The position numbers and the translations under genes are program-made. This document shows positions 23,968 to 37,747 of a stretch of 64,000 nucleotides of DNA, piece by piece. Within the stretch, counting starts at the first letter, position 1. Every line of letters starts with the position of its first letter. A model generated the notes under the pieces. It was not told the origin of the DNA and did not search any database. It saw only the letters and a program-made list of their open reading frames with translations. The DNA comes from Selaginella moellendorffii (taxonomy: Eukaryota; Streptophyta; Lycopodiopsida; Selaginellales; Selaginellaceae): NCBI RefSeq assembly GCF_000143415.4, contig NW_003314295.1, positions 809,038-873,037 of the forward strand, written 5' to 3'.

Positions 23968-26931
23968 TGCTCGTTTCTTTCCTTGTTTTCTTGGTTTTCT
24001 TGGGGGCTCTCGACTCGATCGTTCTTGGGCGGTGGAGAAGAGACAAGGAAATCTATGCGAGGCAGATCTTTTCCAAAAAGGCTTTAGCTGGATTCACGCG
24101 GGATCACGCAAGGATAGAAGCAGCAGTATCAATGCGAGATTGGTAGGAGTAAAGAGAGGAGGCGATGGGTTCTTGGGCCTCCTCGCGAAAGACACAGGGA
24201 ATGGGTGAGGAAGCAAGCAAGCAAGCAAGCAAGCGATGGAATCACATGAAAAGCCCAAATCGATCATCCAGTTCCACACACTTTCCGCGTGCTGTGCTGC
24301 AAAGATCTTTCGACCAAGACTCGAGACAATGCGATGGCGATTCTCTCCTCTTCTTTCTCTAATAAGTTCTCTCCCTTCTTTGCTATCTCCGGCCTGGGCG
24401 GGCAATGGGTTTTTATACTAGGATACGCCCAGGTGAGATCAATCAAGCACGCTAAGAGAAAGGAAAGCTTCGCCACTGTTGCTAATAAGACGCGATGGAA
24501 TCCATCCGTCCAAATCCATTCACTCGGGAAGCCTCTTGGAAACAAAGAAAAACCCATCAGAGGGGAGGAAGAAGAGTACGAAAGCGTACGGCAGGATGGT
24601 GTCGGTCATGTACGGTAGCAGCTGCGTACGGCGGGCGCCTGATTGGCGGGCGGATTTTCAAAGAGCGAGCCTCCCAAAATGCCGCGACTGGGCACTCATG
24701 GGTGGCGTTTGATTTGATCACATTTAATTCATCGGCCGCCCCTAATTTTGGGGCCCTCAATAATGCCCCCCCGTCGCATTGAACGAGGCATCTGCCAGAT
24801 TCGCTAAAATATTCGCGTGCCCGTTGGAGACGCTCTAGGTTATCTTACGGAAGAATTCCTTGACTCTTTGTAACAATGTGGCACAAGACTAGCATTCTGT
24901 GACAAGAATAGGGCTCGACACGTCGTCAACCCGTGGCAGGCATAAAAAAGTATCGTCCTAGAGAGAGAAGAGAATCAACTCAAAAGCTCTAGAATGCAAA
25001 TCTCATATTCGCAAGTTCGCGAATATTTACATAGGTGTTGCGAATCTGGCTCCCAGCTTTTGGGAGCACCGCTGGAGAGTGTGTGGAAGAGAGAGAGAGA
25101 GAGAGAGAGAGTTATAGTTTTGCTTGAAAACAAACGAGGGGAAATTCCACCACCGTCCCAAGTGGACTCGTCTTTTTGGGTGGTAGCTCTGATTATCTTT
25201 GCTTAGATGGTTTCGAGAATCATCGTGGAAGAATAGGAGACAAATGAGCACTTCGAATTTCAAGTGTTCCCAAAGGCAACCGCAAACGAACCGTGACCTC
25301 CAATCTTTTCGGGCATGGTGGCTTGAATCATAGCTCCGAGCTCCAAAAAACTCTTAAAGTTGGCAAAGAAATAACCTAAACCATGGCCAACAAGGACCGA
25401 TCCATCTGAAGCTTCTGGACACAAAATCTCTTGTCAATCAAGTCAATAGTCGGGGAAATCCACATTCTTTTTAGAAAAGAAGGTGTGTTCTTTAGTGTTC
25501 TCCCTCGACACTGTGTGACCGTACAGTGCCAGATGCCAAATTTCCAGCTCCTTGCTTGACAAAAGAGAGAGAGGATCAGTTTCTCTCTCTCTCTCTCTCT
25601 CTCTCTGTGCCTCTGTCTCTCTCTCTCGTGAAACTTGTCATTCTCTCCGTGGTGTTTGTGTCCCAGGGCATCTTGGACAAGCGGATCAATGGAATTTTTT
25701 ACTCACAGAAAAAGTTTTCGACCGTGCTCTTCCGTCGTCGGCTGCGTAGATTCCTTCAAACAAAGCTGCCCAAAGGGAAAAGATCTAGAAAAGGAAGAAG
25801 CAGGTAGTGTAAACTTCGCCTCGATCTTAGAACCATGGCGTTTTCATCCCAGTGGATCGATCCATTGGTGATTGATTGATTGGTTCTCTTCGGGAGCACT
25901 CGCAACTTTTAGACCAGTCGTAAAGGTCGTTCGCGCAAATCCACCGCCGCAGCACGTCTTGGCGTGGAGCAGACCTTGCTTGACTTTATCTCGGCTTGAT
26001 CATCCAATCGATTCTTCCGTCGGGCACGATTTGCTCATGAACTGAATCTAGTGATTGACGAAGCTCTTCCAAGATCTTTTGCAACCTCGAAAAAAAAAGC
26101 AAAATTTTCATATGATTTTAGCGTGTGAGTTTTGGGCGGAGCTTCTTCGACGAACTTAGAGGTCTAGATTGAGAAGAATCAAAGCTGACATTCTTCCAGG
26201 TACCTTTTCCGCGTTGCATGATCATCGAATGAGAGATCTCGATAAAAACATTCCGGTCTTCCGATCCGGAAGTGTGATCCCACCAAGATTACACGTTACC
26301 AAGATTCACTCTGTTGTTACCTATGTTACACGTTTCTTGGGACTGGTCTAATGGAATCCGCCCCATCTCTATGGTTTTCGATCACGTTTCCACCTTTTCT
26401 ATGATAGTGGGATTCCTTATAAACTATTTTCACTTCCTTTTATTCTAGTAAAAAACGTCGCAACAATGTAAGGGTGGAATAATCTTTGCAAGTGGCGATA
26501 ATGGACTCGAGTCCATTCTAGTCAAGTCAAGCCGTGCTGACGGGGCATTCTATTTTCCTAGCTGGCAAGAGCCCAACCGTCGGATGGAAACAAAAGGCTT
26601 TCGCGTCCTCATGACATGGAAAGGGAAAGGCGTGACAGTTATGCATGGGTCTTTAACGGCCTCGATCGCGCCACGTCATGCGGGGCGTGTACTCGTCACC
26701 AGTTGTGTGATGACACGTGGCGGTTACGCCGGGCTTTCATCATTCCCTCCCATATATCTTTCAAACTCCAAGAAAGTGTGTGATTTTAGGGCTGCCGCTT
26801 ATTTTAGGGAGGAGAAAGAATGGGAGGGGAGCTAGATTCCGCCGCGAGCGCGCTATTCTGAGGGAACTAGGCCAGCGATCGATCGAAAGTAGTTCCCATT
26901 CCGCGGCACAGTGGATTCTAGCAGCAGCAAC
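23968..26931. promoter_or_regulatory. Shared upstream region of the divergent permease pair
   Basis: This 2.96-kb stretch holds no gene I can support. It contains (AAGC)n at 24211-24234, (GA)n at about 25089-25110 and (CT)n at 25581-25606 and 25611-25628. A TATA-like TATAAAAA on the minus strand near 24414-24420 could serve gene A with a leader of about 420 nt. CATATATC near 26750 could serve gene B. ACACGTGGCGG at 26714 contains a G-box core (CACGTG). Confidence 0.35.
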
Positions 26932-28776
26932 ATGACCGCGGGGCTGGATTCTTCTCTCCCGAATGGCGCCGAGGCCAGCATCGACATGCGATTCCATGGC
27001 GGCGCCGGAGGCAGCGAGAAACAAGTGGAGCGCACAGGTATGGGGATCGAGCGAGCAAGAAAGGGTTTTTCCTTTAGTTTTCGCATAACTTCCATTTTTT
27101 TTTCTTTGGGCTTTGCATGGCGAGGTCTAAAGATCTGGGCTTTCTGCGCAGGGAACGTTTGCACTGCCTCCGCTCATGTAATTACTGCCGTGATTGGATC
27201 CGGAGTGTTGTCCCTTGCATGGAGCATCGCCCAGTTTGGATGGGTTCCCGGCCCAGCTATTCTATTTATTTTTTCCATCGTGACCTTCTATGCGTCTTTG
27301 CTCCTCGCGGATTGCTACAGGAGCCCAGACCCGGCCTTTGGGAAAAGGAACACTACCTACATTGATGCCGTCAAGAACATCTTGGGTGAGCTTGAAGTTC
27401 TATAGTTCTTTTGTTCCCAAGTAACTTTTTTTCTTCTCTTGGTTGTGCTTCTAGGTGGCAGGCAAGAATGGTTTTGCGGTCTCGCCCAGTATGGCAATCT
27501 CATCGGTGCTACTATTGGATACACCATAACTTCTGGGAAGAGCATGGTGGCGATTAGCAAAGGTCACTGTTTACGCCATAACCGGCACCTAAGCAATCCA
27601 TCATCGTGCAACATCCATGACGGGAGGTACTTGCTCGTTTTCGGAGCTGCTCAGCTCCTCTTCTCGCAGATACCAGACATACACCAGATTTGGTGGCTTT
27701 CCATCGTCGCGTCGATCATGTCTTTTTCGTATTCGTTTGTCGGGCTGGGTCTCAGCGCTGGTCAAGCAGTACGTAAGTAGAGCGAAGCACGTTTGCGCTG
27801 ATTCTTTACTCATGTTTTCGTGATTCAGATGGAACTCAAGGTACCGCATTTGGGATTGGCATTGGACCTGGACCGCACTCTGTCAGCTCAGCTGATAAAG
27901 TCTGGGGTATACTCCAGGCGCTTGGGAATATTGCTTTTGCTTACTCGTTCTCATCCATCCTTATCGAGATTCAAGTATTTGTGTTCAGTCAGAGCATTTT
28001 TTTCCTTTCGAACTCAAGTGGGTTTGATTGATTGTCTGACAGGATACACTCAAGTCGCCCCCATCCGAGAACGTAAGCATGAAGAGAGCTACGTCAATCG
28101 GTGTTCTCGTCACCACCATATTCTACATGGCTGTCGGCTGCGTCGGCTACGCAGCTTTTGGAAACGATGCTCCGGGAAATCTCTTGACCGGATTCGCGCA
28201 CAGCAAGTTGTTCTGGCTTGTCGACTTTGCGAACATCTGCATCATCATCCATCTCGTCGGCGGCTATCAGGTAACGTTAACTTCAGCTTTCCTGGCTTTC
28301 AAAGCTGGAGAACAAATTCCTTTTTCTAACACGCTCTCCCGACTTGACAGGTATATGCTCAACCAGTGTTCGCGCTGGGGGAATGGTACGCCTCCCAGAA
28401 GTGGCCAAAGTCGAGCCTCGTAAACAGGGAATACTCCGTAACGGTGCTCACCCCGAGGATTGGAGTTTTCAGGTTCACCATCTTCAAGCTGTTCTGGCGG
28501 ACCTTGTTCGTGCTCTTCACGACCATTGTCTCGCTTGTGTTCCCGTTTTTCAACGCCGTCATCGGCCTGGTTGGAGCCATCACCTTCTGGCCGCTCACCG
28601 TCTACTTCCCGGTGGAGATGTACTCGAAGCAGTCGGGCGTGCGGAGGTGGTCGTGCAAGGCTATGGCGCTCCAGAGCTTGAGCTTTGTATGCTTCCTCGT
28701 CTCGCTGTCCGCGGCCGTGGGGTCGGTACAGGGAATCATCAGCTCGTCCAGGCGCTACAAGCCGTTCGAGTTCTAA
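26932..28776 (+). CDS. Amino acid permease (AAP / Aa_trans family), gene B
   Basis: Six exons were read: 26932-27037, about 27152-27385, 27455-27773, 27829-27992, 28044-28270 and 28352-28776. The product is close in sequence to gene A: TASAHVITAVIGSGVLSLAW, LADCYRSPDPAFGKRNTTY, DTLKSPPSENVSMKRATSIG, FGNDAPGNLLTGFAHSKLFW, and WPKSSLVNREYSVTVLTPRI at the start of the C-terminal part, ending RYKPFEF. Around ten to eleven membrane helices are expected, consistent with a proton-coupled amino acid importer. Gene A's third and fourth exons are fused here into one exon (27455-27773), so one intron was lost or gained after duplication. The middle loop (AVHGTQGTAFGIGIGPG) differs from gene A's ENGHLLGSATG. 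Confidence 0.93.
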
Positions 28777-30141
28777 GAGAAGTTTCCAAGTTTCCTTTCA
28801 AGAGTTCGTTCCAAGGCGAAAGAATGCAAAGTTTACCATGTACACTTGGGAGGAGGAAAACTAATTTTTTCTTCTTGCCTCCCAAGGATCGAAATCAAAG
28901 TGGTATTTTTTTTTCTCTCCTTGGCTGTAGATCTTGTAAGGATTTTTCTTCCAGAGAGTGAGATGATGGTATGTGTCCGGGAGTGTTTGGTTATACTCAT
29001 TCCATCGCCGCCTCTCGCAAGCACGCGCTGGAAGACGACTGGGCATCGGACGGCTGGGACATGGCCTTGCCAAGTAAGCCCTAAAAACAGAGTCCCCTGT
29101 TTAGGGTTCTCGGACATCGTGCTCTTTGACAAATCTGGGTGGTACCAATTGGAATGAGCGCTCCTCTCTTTTTTCTACATGGTGGTTTTTCTTCTCTGCA
29201 TTGGTACGAGCGATGGATTCGAGCGCGCGTCTTTGTTTTGCGTGATCTTTTCCACAGCCCAAAGGGCCACGAATAATTCGTGATTCGAAATCCTAGGAGA
29301 TAGAACAAAGATCTCTCCTCTATAGTGAATGATCAAATGGGAATTGTTTTCAGCCGACATTCCTTTCAATCTTATAGTTTACTTTCTCTCTCTCTCTCGC
29401 TCTTTTCTTTGATTTTCTTTGATATCCATATCCTATTCTCTCTCTGTTGGCTATGGCTGGTGTTTCTTTGTCATGGCAGAGTTTGGGCAGGACCGGCCAA
29501 GCACGGGTCTGAAAGAAAAGCTCTGGCTTCTCAGTCAAGATTTCTTTCTTTTTATTCTCTCTGCGATAGATCAGATTTTGAAAGGCGAAATGCCAAGATG
29601 ATTCCATGTTCCTCTCCCTCCATTTCCGAGATAATGGATCGATCTAATCAAATTGGCCGAAAGCCTTTTGCTCCTGGAATCGATTTGTCCGAACCAAAAG
29701 CGACAATCCCCTCAAAAGCTGTGCGTGTGTCACTCCTTCCCCTGTTCTTGTTGTTGTTGGATTAATAGACCCGCGCGCACAGTCAGACGAGAAAGGAGGA
29801 CAGCGATAGGGAGTGAGAAGATCTCTCTCTCTCTCTCTCTCTCTCATATATTCATTAAGATCAGTGTACACCGGTCTCGACTCCGATCGCTCGCGATTGC
29901 TCCATCCATCTATCCATTCCTGTATATATATTCCTCTTCTCTCATTCAATGCTCTTCCCGGTGCTAGTCATAGTGGAGCTTTCCTTTCCATTTTTTCTGC
30001 CTCAGTGGAACCAGCACCACCATAAAACTATGGCGATTGTCACATACGATGCCTCCGTAGGAAGTTTAAATCGCGGGAATTTGCTCGTGCTCTAGTCTCA
30101 CGATTTGATCCATCTCTTTTTCCTCTCTTTTTGCTGATATC
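28777..30141. promoter_or_regulatory. Permease 3' region and subtilase promoter
   Basis: No gene is seen. (CT)n runs lie at about 29385-29403 and 29822-29845. A TATATATA at 29923-29930 sits about 210 bp before the subtilase ATG and is the best promoter candidate. Confidence 0.4.
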
Positions 30142-33100
30142 ATGGGAGCTCCTCGAGAGCTGCTGCTGCCGCTACTCTTTCTCGTTACTCTTGTCCCTCC
30201 AGCCATCGGCATTCTAGAACGAGAGCATTTAAAGCACGAGTACGAGCGTAACGAGAGTAACGAGAGGAAGGTTTACCTGGTGGTTGTGAGAGGGAGGCCG
30301 GTCGTTCATTATCAAGGAGGCATTCCTGGATTTCCTGCGACATCGAGCGAGCAAAGAATCAACAATGCTCTCAGGTATAGCGATCGAAACAATCTTTCTC
30401 GATGGAACGTGAATAAGAAAGCTTTGGTTGCTAAGATTGGTTTTCCTTGCGGATGCATCACAGAGCTTTTGTTTTTGCAGTGACGAGGACAAGAATTACG
30501 CCTCGCTGCTCGTCGCGCGGCATGACGAGCTTCTCGCCAAGGCCTTTCCAGGTGAGAAGAGCTACCGGAAGCTCTACAGCTATCACCACTTGATCAATGG
30601 ATTCGCGGTGGAGCTGACTGAAACACAGGTAAGAAACTCATGTCATCCCAGCGATCGAAGGCGGTAAAACTCTCTCCTGATCAAAGGCAGCGCGGCTGGA
30701 GAGAATGGACGACGTTGTCCACGTCGAGCGAGACGAGCGAGTCCAGACGATGACCACTCATACCCCGGAGTACATGGGACTGCCCGGGAAGTGCTGGCCA
30801 AAGCTGGGAGGCGTCGCGAATGCTGGGCAGGGAGTGGTGATTGGAATCGTCGACACCGGCATTGACCCCTCCCACCAGAGCTTCAAATCCTCTTCGTCTT
30901 CCACGAACTCATCTTCCAGTAGTCCGGGAAAGTACACTGGGAAATGCGAAGTTGCGGACGAATTCCCGCAAGGCTCCTGCTCAGGGAAGATTGTTGGAGC
31001 CCGGCACTTTGCGCAGGCCGCGATTGCTTCCGGGGAGTTCAACGCCAGCGTTCACTACGCGTCGCCCCTGGATGGAGATGGACATGGAACGTAAGTTTGT
31101 GCTCTATGATCACATATCACTTGATCATCGCACTCTTTCTTCTCTTCATCAGCCACACTGCTGCTACTGCTGCTGGGAATAGCGGCGTCTCGGTTGTCGT
31201 CAATGGCTTCAACTTTGGGAGCTCCAGTGGCATGGCACCCGCGGCAAAGTAAGTCGAGCGAAGAAAGAACGACTTAAACATCCCGGGCTTTCATACAGAA
31301 TCGCGGTGTACAAGGCGCTCTACCGATACATTGGAGGCTTCTTCGCAGACGTGGTCGCCGCCATCGATCAAGTAAGCTCGCTCGCTATAGCAACTTGCAA
31401 GCTCACGAGTTTTCCTTCGGTTTCTTTGTTTCCTTCAACTTTGGTCGTTCTCCTGCCTCGTTCGTTTTCCTCCATTTCTCGTCACATTGCTTTGTGTGAT
31501 CGATCAGGCTGTTGCCGATGGAGTGGACGTGCTGAGCCTTTCAGTCGGGCCCAACGGGCTCCCACGCCGGAACTTGACATTCATGAGCACCTTCGACCTG
31601 GCGCTGCTGTCGGCCGTCAAGGCGGGCGTGTTTGTGACCCAGGCTGTTGGAAACGGGGGACCGTATCCCCGGACCAGCCTGTCCTTCAGCCCCTGGATAT
31701 TCTCCGTAGCGGCGGCCACCCACGACAGGACCTACCCAAACGCCATCACCCTCGGGAGCAACATCACCATCACGGGAACCGGCCTCGCATGTAAGATACA
31801 CGCAAGTGTACTGCCTTCTGTGACTTTCCTCGTCGTTATCTTGCCCCTCCGCCAACTTTTTTGTGCCCGCCAGCTGCTCCGTTGACGTGCCATGCTTGCC
31901 AGCTGATGTAATGTGAGGCTTTCTGGGTGTTGTTTGCAGCCGGGACAAATGGCAGCTTCAGCCTTATCACCGCAGCAGATGCCACCAATGGGAATGTGTC
32001 CAGGATCGTTGTCGACGAGTGCCAGGACGCCGGGAACTACAACAGGTCGCTCGTCAGCGGCAGGATTCTCGTGTGCAGCTACAGCCTGCGGTATCTGTTC
32101 GGGGTGTCGACGCTGGCCGACGCGGTTGCGGCCGCGCAGGAGCTCAGAGCGTCCGGGCTCGTGTTTCTGGCCACGCCCGACCTCGACGGCCACAGCTTCC
32201 CGCCGTCCCCGATCGGCTTCCCGGCGATCATCATCCCCAGCTCCAAAGACTCCGCGGTAAAGTTCATCTGCCACCTTTCTTGGATCTTAACTATCTCACT
32301 GCATTTGCCGCCAGGTGCTGCTCCACTACTACAACACATCCACGAGAAGAGACGAGTCAGGCAGGCTCTCGAGTTCCGCTGCCATGGCCACCATAGCAGG
32401 AGGCCGCGAAGCTCTTTTCAGCTTCTCGGCACCAAAGGTGGCGACGTACTCGTCCCGGGGCCCGGACGTGAATAGCAACAACCTGGACGTGGCTGATGTG
32501 CTCAAGCCCAACATCCTGGCTCCCGGGAACCTCATCTGGGCGGCGTGGTCCTCGATCGGGAGCGACGAGCGGGAGTTCGAAGGCCAGGAGTTTGCGCTCA
32601 TCTCCGGGACGAGCATGGCCACGCCCCACATCGCCGGCATCGCGGCGCTCGTCAAGCAGCGCTTCCCGTCGCTCAGCCCCGCCGGGATCGCGTCGGCCAT
32701 GTCCACCACCGCTCTCACTCTCGACTCCAATGGCCAGCCACTACTCGCACAGCACCCCTCGAGCAATGTCGACTCCATTCTCGGCCCGGCCACCCCATTC
32801 GACTTTGGAGCCGGTTTTGTGAATCCCGCAGCGGCGATTGATCCTGGCTTGATCTTCGATGCCGGTGAGTTTTTCTATTCGATCGCGTTCGTCTCGACTA
32901 AGGTGTTTTTGCTGCCAGGATTCCAAGACTACATCCAGTTCTTGTGCTCCATTCCGGCTCTCAGCAACTCGACAGTGTCAGCCGCGACTGGATCGTCTTG
33001 CTTGTCATCGCCATCGTCACCCTCTTCGTCCTCCTCAAACACCACCGCTGCCGCCAGCATTTCTTCCAGCTTTGCCTCGGACCTTAACACTCCATACGTG

Positions 33101-33397
33101 AGTATCGCGAGCCTCAATGGCGCCAGATCTGTGGTGAGAATCGCGACAAGCGTGAGCGAGAGGGACGAGGCTTACAATGCTACATTGGTCGTCCCCGCCG
33201 GGGTCTCAGTGACGGTAAAACCATCGAGTTTCTCCGTGCGCGGTGGACAATTGGTCAAGTTGACGCTCACTCTCAAGGCTCTGGTCACCTCCTCGGCTCC
33301 CAGTTTTGGGGAGCTCCTCCTGGATGGCGATCGGGGACACAGGCTTCATCTCCCCATTTGCGTCAGCTCCAAGATCGCCTCCTCCGGTACCTCCTGA
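30142..33397 (+). CDS. Subtilisin-like serine protease, SBT2 type
   Basis: Nine exons (30142-30374, 30481-30628, 30687-31090, 31153-31248, 31299-31371, 31508-31790, 31940-32256, 32315-32864, 32919-33397) join in frame to 860 residues. Signal peptide MGAPRELLLPLLFLVTLVPP is followed by an I9 propeptide (YSYHHLINGFAVELTETQ). The peptidase S8 core has Asp in VVIGIVDTGIDPSH, His in GDGHGTHTAATAAGN split across an intron, oxyanion Asn in TQAVGNGGPYP and Ser in ISGTSMATPHIAG. A protease-associated domain is inserted between Asn and Ser (about GRILVCSYSLRYLFGV). The C-terminal fibronectin-III-like domain ends SSKIASSGTS. THTPEYMGLPGKCWPKLGG is typical of the SBT2 group. It is secreted and processes extracellular proteins. 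Exons 6-9 are duplicated at 54811. Confidence 0.95.
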
Positions 33398-34843
33398 AGC
33401 TTTTCAATGTTTTCTCACAAAGCAAAGCAGATCTAACCTCAGCCCAAGTGTTCATAAGCTTAAAAACAAATTCTCGCAAGTTTCGAGAGACATCCATACT
33501 CGCCTCCTCCTCGTAAACCATTCTTCTCAATGTTTTCTCACGAAGCAACGTCAGAAGAATTATTATAAATGCCCGCAGAGAAGGACAAACGCCAATGAAA
33601 ATGAGAAAACATCACCCCACACGACATCCATACCTCGCATTGATCCTATCATCGAACGAAAAACTCTAAACGAAATAGTCAATTTGCTCATAGTGGCGAC
33701 CTCTTTGCCAAATGACCATGTTTAAAAGGTGGGCTGGCGATCGAGAGAGGCAGATTTGAGCACCCAATGGAGTTTCTCGTGGCTGCGCTTGCGCTGTGTG
33801 TGATCTTGGCAGGAGTGATGATCGACGGATCGGTGGTGAGCGATATTGTCCAGCCGATCGACATCCCAAAGGACGCTGTCAAATGCGCTCACCCCCTCGT
33901 CAATGCCGAGTTCTCGGGAGCTTCTCCGCTGATCGAGGTGAGTTTCTCATCATGGTTTCTCACACGAAGAACGTTTCCATCCAGACTAGCTACGCGCCTT
34001 CCACCCAATGCGGGAGCGCTTGGACCAAGATCGTCCTCGAGCTCACCGGTTTTTGCAAGGGATCGTCCAAGGAGCAAAAAATCGGTGGAGTGTGGCTGGG
34101 TGGCGCTCAGATCCTCCACGCGAGCACCCCTCTCCCGACACCGGAGGGGACAAACTGGACGATCCAAAGGGACGCCACCAGTTTCGAATCTCTCTTTCTA
34201 TCCAGCTCAAATCTCTCGCTCATCTTCTTGGATGTCACCGCCTCCTCCTCCACGAACTCGTCACTGCCATCGACGAAATCTTCCTACAGAATTAGCGTCA
34301 CAGCCAACTTCTACTTGTTCAAGGAATCCACAGCCGAAATTATCGATCAAGCTCGCGGAAGTCGCCGATTCTTCTCACCCCTGGCAGGAACATCGGCCGG
34401 TTTGTTCCCGCCCCTCGCTGTTCTCCCGATCCATCCACCACCCTCCAACTCCACCGGGCTTTGGTTCGTATTCCAAAACGATCAGGAATCCTCCGCCATG
34501 GTGACCCTCCGACCGTCGTCAGTGCTCGCTTGCAGGTCTTCGTTTCCTCGCATGGTGACGACGAGTTTTGGTACAAGAAGGGAAGCTCCCCGGAGATGCG
34601 AGAGTTGGTGGTCATTCTCGACGGTGCTGTGGTGGACGCGATCTGGCCGAGCCCGGTGATCTACAGCGCTGGGATCAATGCATCCTACTGGGAGTCTGTT
34701 GGATCCATCGGTGCCTTGAACTCTCCTGGCTACGACGTCATCTTGGACGCGTTTGCTCCTGTTCTAGCCGATGGAAAGCCCCATAAGCTTGGATTTCGAG
34801 TGACCGGAGCCACCAGCATCTGGGTGCCAGTTTGCTCAAGCCA
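31415..34843. repeat. Second direct duplication, left copy
   Basis: This matches about 54811-58250 in order and orientation. The left border is inside subtilase intron 5 (at TTCGGTTTCTTTG) and the right border inside the PNGase A exon. The left copy contains the intact end of the subtilase and a broken PNGase A. Confidence 0.9.
33767..34843 (+). pseudogene. PNGase A-like amidase, frameshifted and truncated
   Basis: Exon 1 (33767-33937) encodes a signal peptide (MEFLVAALALCVILAGVM) and VKCAHPLVNAEFSGASPLIE; exon 2 starts near 33985 with TSYAPSTQCGSAWTK. It parallels the intact gene at 57174-58816 but loses 4 nt near 34504-34515 (the TPPTNVVSAR segment), shifting the frame. It is cut at about 34843, within the segment that reads ATSIWFLGASL in the intact copy; AT-rich DNA follows. 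The family removes N-glycans from glycopeptides or glycoproteins. This copy cannot make the full enzyme. Confidence 0.88.
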
Positions 34844-37027
34844 AAAGAACATTGAACAAATGAAAATAATCAGGGCACAATGCAAGGCCCAAAAAATATT
34901 CAAAATACATTGCTCAAGGAAACACTTCAAAAAAATTATTCAATGAGTCTGAGGTGTTATAGAAATTTATCTAAGAGCTTGACCATGACAAGAAGGTAAG
35001 TATCCAACTTTATTATTATTTAAATATTTTGCCTTTAACCATATATTACTAGGGGTATATAAAAATTCAGTAACAATTATGTCTTTATAAAGATGAATTT
35101 AGAAGCATTTAGTATTTGGCTTAACATGTGAAATTTAACTTTTTGAACTTTTTTTTTTAGTTCAACTACATGATCCAGTTAACTAATAATGTTTCAATAT
35201 AACAATGTTAATGAAAAAACATCTCCAATGCGTGGTGCCTTGCTTGGTGTGAACTTCGGAGTGCCCATGCCGTTGGATTCATTCGCTCGTAATGTTTCAG
35301 GATTTAGTATAATGTTATTATCAAAGAATGGTAATCTTTATTAGGAGTTGAATAAGCTTTAGCACTAGATGTTAAAAACTAGGAAGTGGAGTGGACTTTA
35401 TATTACATACACAATTTAGACAAAAATTATAACACTCTTGAGTATATTTCAATTTTGTGCATAGAACTATTAAATGGGCAACTATTAGAGCACATGTGTA
35501 CAATCACAAGTAAATTGTTTAACATGAATATGAAATATTAGATATTGAATAATTTTTACAAGATTAAGAAAGTTCTCATTATTGTCACTTGTGAGTTCAA
35601 ACAAGAAAATAGTACATTGCAAAAATTATTCTGACAATACTTAATAATATTTATTAGCAAAAAACTAGAAATATATCAATATTTACTTCAGTGAAAATTG
35701 AAATGCAATTTATAAAATTTACTTCAAAGGTGAACCATGCTTTGAAAAGGAGTACTTTTATGTTTTTCACTTTAAACAAAGTCTCCAAATTCACATTAAA
35801 AATATATTTTAATTGAATATCAATCATCACATATTGAATTATGTAAAAACTAAAGGTTAGTGACCATAAAAAATGAGATCACAAAATACTTTAACAAGAT
35901 TTTAAAATGGTGGGAGGGGAAGGTTGACATGAAAAATAAAGAATATTTTCTTCCTAGATTGGTTGGTGGCATTCACATATTGCAAGATGGGGGAATTTCA
36001 TTCACTTGGTACAAAATTTTGTATGTTAATATTCAGTTATAAATGTGTTGTAGAGTAAATCAGATATTGAATTGGCATTCATCTCAAACACAAATTATTT
36101 TGAGATGAAACATGCAAGTTGGTTGGCGAGCAAAAAATTCAAAGCAAAAACATCTTTATATACTTGTTGTAATGATTTATGTGAGGCTTTCATGCAAATC
36201 ACAACATATTTGTAGTGCACCCTATTGAGCCTCTATTTCCACATTGAATTTTCCTTTGTGTAGACTAGTTATTTCATATAAGGCAATTAGTCATCCTAGG
36301 GTGGATACTTTTGTAAGCATGGATGCCTAATACATATGATTTCAAATTAAGGGGTAGAAGTATAGATTTCAAATTTAGAGGTAGAAATATACCTTGTTCA
36401 AGTATATATTATATTTTAAGTTGCCACTAATCAATAGGAATCAAACTTGTGCCATTTACTTTGATACCACATAAAGCACACTTTTTAAACCAACTAGAAA
36501 AAGGATAATTGCTTAATGAGATAGCCCTTAGTGGCTATTTTATCCCCATTTATCCCCTAAAGTTCCAAGAATTCACAGTGACAGTATATCCAAATTTCAT
36601 CCCATGATCACATGTGCTACAATATTAAACATTCCTTAATAGAAAAGTTATAGAGACAAGCCTAGGATTTTGAGAGTTGTTAAGCAAACATAAAAAAACT
36701 CCTAAAAACTATGACAAGCACAAAAAGGAGGATGCATTGAATATTATTTGTGCAACAACATCAATAAGAGTGCATTCATTTCAACAAAACAAAAGTGGCA
36801 ATCAAAAAATAATTTATAACAAACAATCAAATATCACTTTTAGATTTATAGTGAACAACAATCATAGACCCAAATATAGTACAACGAATGTTCTTGTGTG
36901 AGAATATAGCTCCAGATGAACCATTGATTTTAATAGTCACACAATAAGTATCACAATTCTTGATGAACAATCATAAATCATTGAAGAGAAAGTTCATAAA
37001 ACATTATGAGCTATTTGACAAGTGGAG
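34844..37027. other. AT-rich DNA, no gene seen
   Basis: Strongly AT-rich, with only short frames lacking recognisable motifs. It begins at the break in PNGase A, so it may be transposon-derived, but I cannot name a family. Confidence 0.5.
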
Positions 37028-37450
37028 AAAAGGATTATTGTAACGCACGTGAATTTGAAGTCGAACTCCAAGCCCGTTGCACTACAAACGAGAGTCTAGT
37101 ACAATCCTACGAGCACTAGCTTCCTGTATCCAACACTTGCACGCAAAATGGTGTTAGATGGAGTCTGGCATAATTTTGGCATACCGGTGGCCTAACGCGA
37201 GGAGGTGGTACCCCACTGACTAGAGCAATATGGAGCTTGGGCTTAGACCCAAGTTGGACGCAGAACAAAAAGTGACATAGCCCAGCGGGAGCCAAACTAA
37301 TATCTTAAGTGGTCAGACATGCATTCCAACCACTATCTCTATTATACATTTAGAACCCCCCACAACCCCCTCCCCTCCCTTAAAGACATACGCCTTGGGC
37401 TTTCACTCCAAGCCTCTCTTATTACCATGAGTTAGTCTTTGGGACAACTT
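37028..37450 (+). mobile_element. Degenerate LTR fragment of the inner gypsy family
   Basis: It starts TGTAAC and shares blocks with the LTR at 42527-43675, most clearly near 37330-37430. There the ACTATC..TATTATAC..TTAGAACCCCCC stretch and the CGCCTTGGGCTTTCACTCC stretch parallel 43220-43290. No second LTR or internal region is attached. Confidence 0.55.
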
Positions 37451-37747
37451 TGAAACTTATTAAATATGGAATGTCCTTAGAATGAGAATTTGGACATAGG
37501 ACATACACTATTGTGTTCAGGCCAATGTTTACATTCTATAGATATGCCAAATGAGCAAATCTAGACACTTTCTATAAATAGCATTTGGAACCGAAATGAG
37601 ACTAACACAAAAGGCATGATAGCGAAGGTGTTTGGTAGACATGGTAAGCTATCATTTAGCGAATATTGAGGGATTAGTCTCAATATCGCAGGAGTTCTTA
37701 ACATTAACAAGTGCAAGTCAACGAATGAGTTTTTCTAACTAGGTCAA

